DNA of 64,000 bases, from contig NZ_PJCA01000031.1 in the NCBI RefSeq assembly GCF_002836355.1, positions 434,001 to 498,000 of the forward strand. The letters run 5' to 3'. Of the stretch, positions 62,160-64,000 are shown one piece after another (position 1 is the stretch's first letter; every line of letters begins with the position of its first letter). The stretch is from Moritella sp. Urea-trap-13 (GTDB lineage: Bacteria; Pseudomonadota; Gammaproteobacteria; Enterobacterales; Moritellaceae). A program made the position numbers and the translations under genes. Under the pieces are notes generated by a model. That model made no database searches. It saw only the letters and a list, made by a program, of their open reading frames with translations, and was not told the DNA's origin.

Positions 62160-63650
62160 TTAATTGAGAGTATGACCATATTGTTGTTCTGTACCCCCAG
62201 AGCTTGGGACAATGCTTGATGGTGTGCCGGAATTGTCATTTGGGTTCTTTGTGGCTGAATCTTTATCTTGCTGGGTCATTTTCCCGAGTAAATAAAATTC
62301 CATATCAGATACGGGTACGAATCCGTCAGTAGGTAAGATCATACCTTCCTTATTAAAGGGTCTAACTAAGCGTGGTGTAACCATAATAACGAGTTCGGTT
62401 TGACCACTAATATACTCTTGGCTTGTAAATAGCTGCCCTAGAATCGGAATATCACCTAATCCTGGGAATTTAGTGACAGATTCACGAAGGTTATCACTTA
62501 GTAACCCACCTATAACTATGGTTTGGCCGTCGCCAAGCTCTACTGTGGTTGCAGTTGATCTTTTGACTAAAGAGGGAGTGATTGTCGTTGAGCCAGTTTC
62601 AATTGCTGAGATCGCTACACTATTAGCGTTACTTATTTCACTTACTAGCACTTTAAGGTTTAGGTTTATTTTACCAGAATCAAGTACTGTTGGTACAAAG
62701 CTAACACCAACACCGAAGTCGCGGTATTCAATTGTAACACCATCATCAGTTGAAACTGGCACGGGATACTCACCACCAGATAAGAACTCGGCAGACTGAC
62801 CACTAAGTGCTGTTAGGTTCGGTTCTGCAAGCACTTTAGCTAAACCTTTAGTCTTTGCTACATCTAAAGCAACACTAAATAACATGTCACCAGTGAGATA
62901 ACGTGCAAAAATATTAGTATCGATACCGCCTAAAATATTTGCAGGTACATTACCTGTCCCTGTCCCTATGCCACCAAACCCATCGGAACCGAATCCACCT
63001 ATAACGGTATTTCCGTCCAAATTACGGCCAATTTCAGTGCTAACTTCAGCGACAGTCACTTCTAACATTACTTGTTGGCCACCACCGACTGACATCATGT
63101 TTACAACAGTGCTATTACTATCATCAACATTAGCTGCAGTTGCGTAGCCTTGGGCTATTTCTACTGCCGTACTCATTTTCATTAATGATGTAGCCTGTCC
63201 GCTAACGACTAATTGACCTTGTGACGTTTCTACACCTATATCTTCATTTGGCAAGTATTTGTGTAGGCGCTTTCTAAGACTATTTAAATCATGGGTAACT
63301 TCTAAGTTTTGTACGTCAACCAAGTTATCGTCTTTATCCCATACCATCATGTTCGTTGTACCGAGTTTTTTACCGACAATATATAGCTCACTACTACGCA
63401 AAATTAAGATATCCGCTATAGCTGGGTTACCTACAGATACACGGTGTATTGGTTGGTCCATTTGTAAATTCTTAGATTTGAAAATTGGGATCCTAACGCT
63501 GTCATCATCCAGTGCTGTTGGCCCGCCGGCAGAGACTGCACTGGCTAAGAATAAATTGGTTATGAAAATTAAAATAGCTAACGTCCATACATTATTCTTT
63601 GGCCAAGACTCAGGTTTATCAAAATGGGAGTTAATATTCATATTTATCAC
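62160..63650 (-). CDS. rcpA: Tad pilus secretin RcpA/CpaC
   Basis: The 496-residue protein has a signal peptide ending at SAVSAGG. An N-terminal domain follows (VSVGNPAIADILILRSSELY, GTTNMMVWDKDDNLV), then a BON-like segment and the secretin core. Core motifs are VLAEPNLTALSGQSAEFLSG, GEYPVPVSTDDG, SFVPTVLDSGKINLNLKVLV and PILGQLFTSQEYISGQTELV. It forms the outer-membrane channel for the Flp pilus. The Ser/Asn/Gly-rich C-terminal tail of about 35 residues is an addition. It starts 18 bases after the cpaB stop. Confidence 0.94.
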   Translation of the reverse strand: MINMNINSHFDKPESWPKNNVWTLAILIFITNLFLASAVSAGGPTALDDDSVRIPIFKSKNLQMDQPIHRVSVGNPAIADILILRSSELYIVGKKLGTTNMMVWDKDDNLVDVQNLEVTHDLNSLRKRLHKYLPNEDIGVETSQGQLVVSGQATSLMKMSTAVEIAQGYATAANVDDSNSTVVNMMSVGGGQQVMLEVTVAEVSTEIGRNLDGNTVIGGFGSDGFGGIGTGTGNVPANILGGIDTNIFARYLTGDMLFSVALDVAKTKGLAKVLAEPNLTALSGQSAEFLSGGEYPVPVSTDDGVTIEYRDFGVGVSFVPTVLDSGKINLNLKVLVSEISNANSVAISAIETGSTTITPSLVKRSTATTVELGDGQTIVIGGLLSDNLRESVTKFPGLGDIPILGQLFTSQEYISGQTELVIMVTPRLVRPFNKEGMILPTDGFVPVSDMEFYLLGKMTQQDKDSATKNPNDNSGTPSSIVPSSGGTEQQYGHTLN

Positions 63651-63668
63651 CTATTTATAGTCGAACAA

Positions 63669-64000
63669 CTAAATTTTAAGTTGGACTGATTCTTGAACTG
63701 TACCGCGGATTATCTCGACTTTATGTTTACTGGCTCTCTGTTTAATGGGGCGTGGTTGAAATACTGGAGGAGCGATTTCAATGATGTCATCGTTATTGCT
63801 TTTTATTTGTTCATTACTAGCAAAATCGATGGCATTACTGTCTGTTGGGTTACGTAGTGCGAGTTGTAATCGACCTTTGTTACGAGCGGTCATCAATATT
63901 TCGGCTTGGTCTAGATTAACTTCAACTGTGATTGCGCGTACTATTTGCGGTTTATTTTCACCGGTTGTAGATGCTGCACGTTGATCAATTGCTAATATTT
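63669..64000 (-). CDS. cpaB: CpaB/RcpC-type pilus assembly protein (5' end outside window)
   Basis: The frame is open through the right edge of the window, so only the last 110 residues are visible. They read GENKPQIVRAITVEVNLDQA, then EILMTARNKGRLQLALRNP, the C-terminal SAF-type region of CpaB/RcpC, and end in a basic segment (KQRASKHKVEIIRG). The protein is periplasmic and helps stabilise or gate the secretin encoded next. The prepilin and TadV genes expected upstream lie beyond the window. Confidence 0.88.
   Translation of the reverse strand, partial: ILAIDQRAASTTGENKPQIVRAITVEVNLDQAEILMTARNKGRLQLALRNPTDSNAIDFASNEQIKSNNDDIIEIAPPVFQPRPIKQRASKHKVEIIRGTVQESVQLKI

Noticed and set aside
1-64000. 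tRNA, rRNA or prophage genes
   Set aside because: No cloverleaf, rRNA-like stretch, integrase or phage structural gene was recognised in the window.

Overview
The window is chromosomal DNA of a marine gammaproteobacterium. Moritella, or a close relative among Psychromonas, Colwellia or Shewanella, fits best. The sequence is moderately AT-rich. The blocks mfd-csiV, lolCDE-DUF2062-comEC, hisG-D-C-B-H-F-I and cydABX/DC are close to Vibrio and Escherichia types. No rRNA, tRNA, insertion sequence, prophage or CRISPR array was seen. Coding density is high and the window is cut through a gene at both ends. The genus is an inference from gene content and synteny.

Layout. 1-6459 (+): right end of a polysaccharide locus whose order (acetyltransferase, glycosyltransferase, Wzz-like protein, glycosyltransferase, glycosyltransferase, sugar-phosphate transferase) follows sypM-N-O-P-Q-R of Vibrio. 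An extra lipoprotein gene is inserted, and the Q and R genes are fused. 6468-11972 (-): PilZ-like protein, mfd and csiV. 12191-17951: lolCDE (+), a DUF2062 protein (-), a short comEC (+) and a small membrane protein. 18003-24158: a YfcH-like epimerase, an ArnT-like transferase with its GtrB-like partner, a two-component system and a GtrA protein. 24303-27332: two PIN-like-fold proteins, an L,D-transpeptidase and a MepK-like peptidase. 27372-38207: a second, Wzx/Wzy-type exopolysaccharide locus (beta-helix protein, polymerase, flippase, O-acyltransferase, priming transferase, outer-membrane barrel, short Wza, Wzc kinase). 38310-38789: a DUF1499 lipoprotein. 38934-46050 (-): GbsR-family regulator, cydA, cydB, cydX, cydD, cydC. 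46398-47045 (+): a PlsC-like acyltransferase. 47199-53814 (-): the histidine operon with its attenuator leader, but without hisA. 53969-64000 (-): a Tad (Flp) pilus operon from cpaB to tadD.

How the parts work together. Much of the window builds the cell surface. There are two exopolysaccharide systems, a Tad adhesion pilus, lipoprotein sorting by LolCDE, and peptidoglycan enzymes or activators (CsiV, L,D-transpeptidase, MepK). A putative lipid-linked sugar transfer system (GtrA, GtrB and ArnT-like proteins) flanks a sensor kinase/regulator pair. The second exopolysaccharide locus has export and polymerisation parts but no glycosyltransferase other than the priming enzyme, so it probably relies on enzymes made elsewhere, perhaps the syp-like set. 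Housekeeping blocks are Mfd, cytochrome bd oxidase with its CydDC transporter, and histidine biosynthesis.

Most worth a second look: the clean absence of hisA between hisH and hisF; a ComEC without its C-terminal metallo-beta-lactamase domain; the SypQ-SypR fusion; matching palindrome arms before the GbsR-family gene and before cydD, with FNR-like boxes upstream; and a his leader peptide with five consecutive histidine codons.
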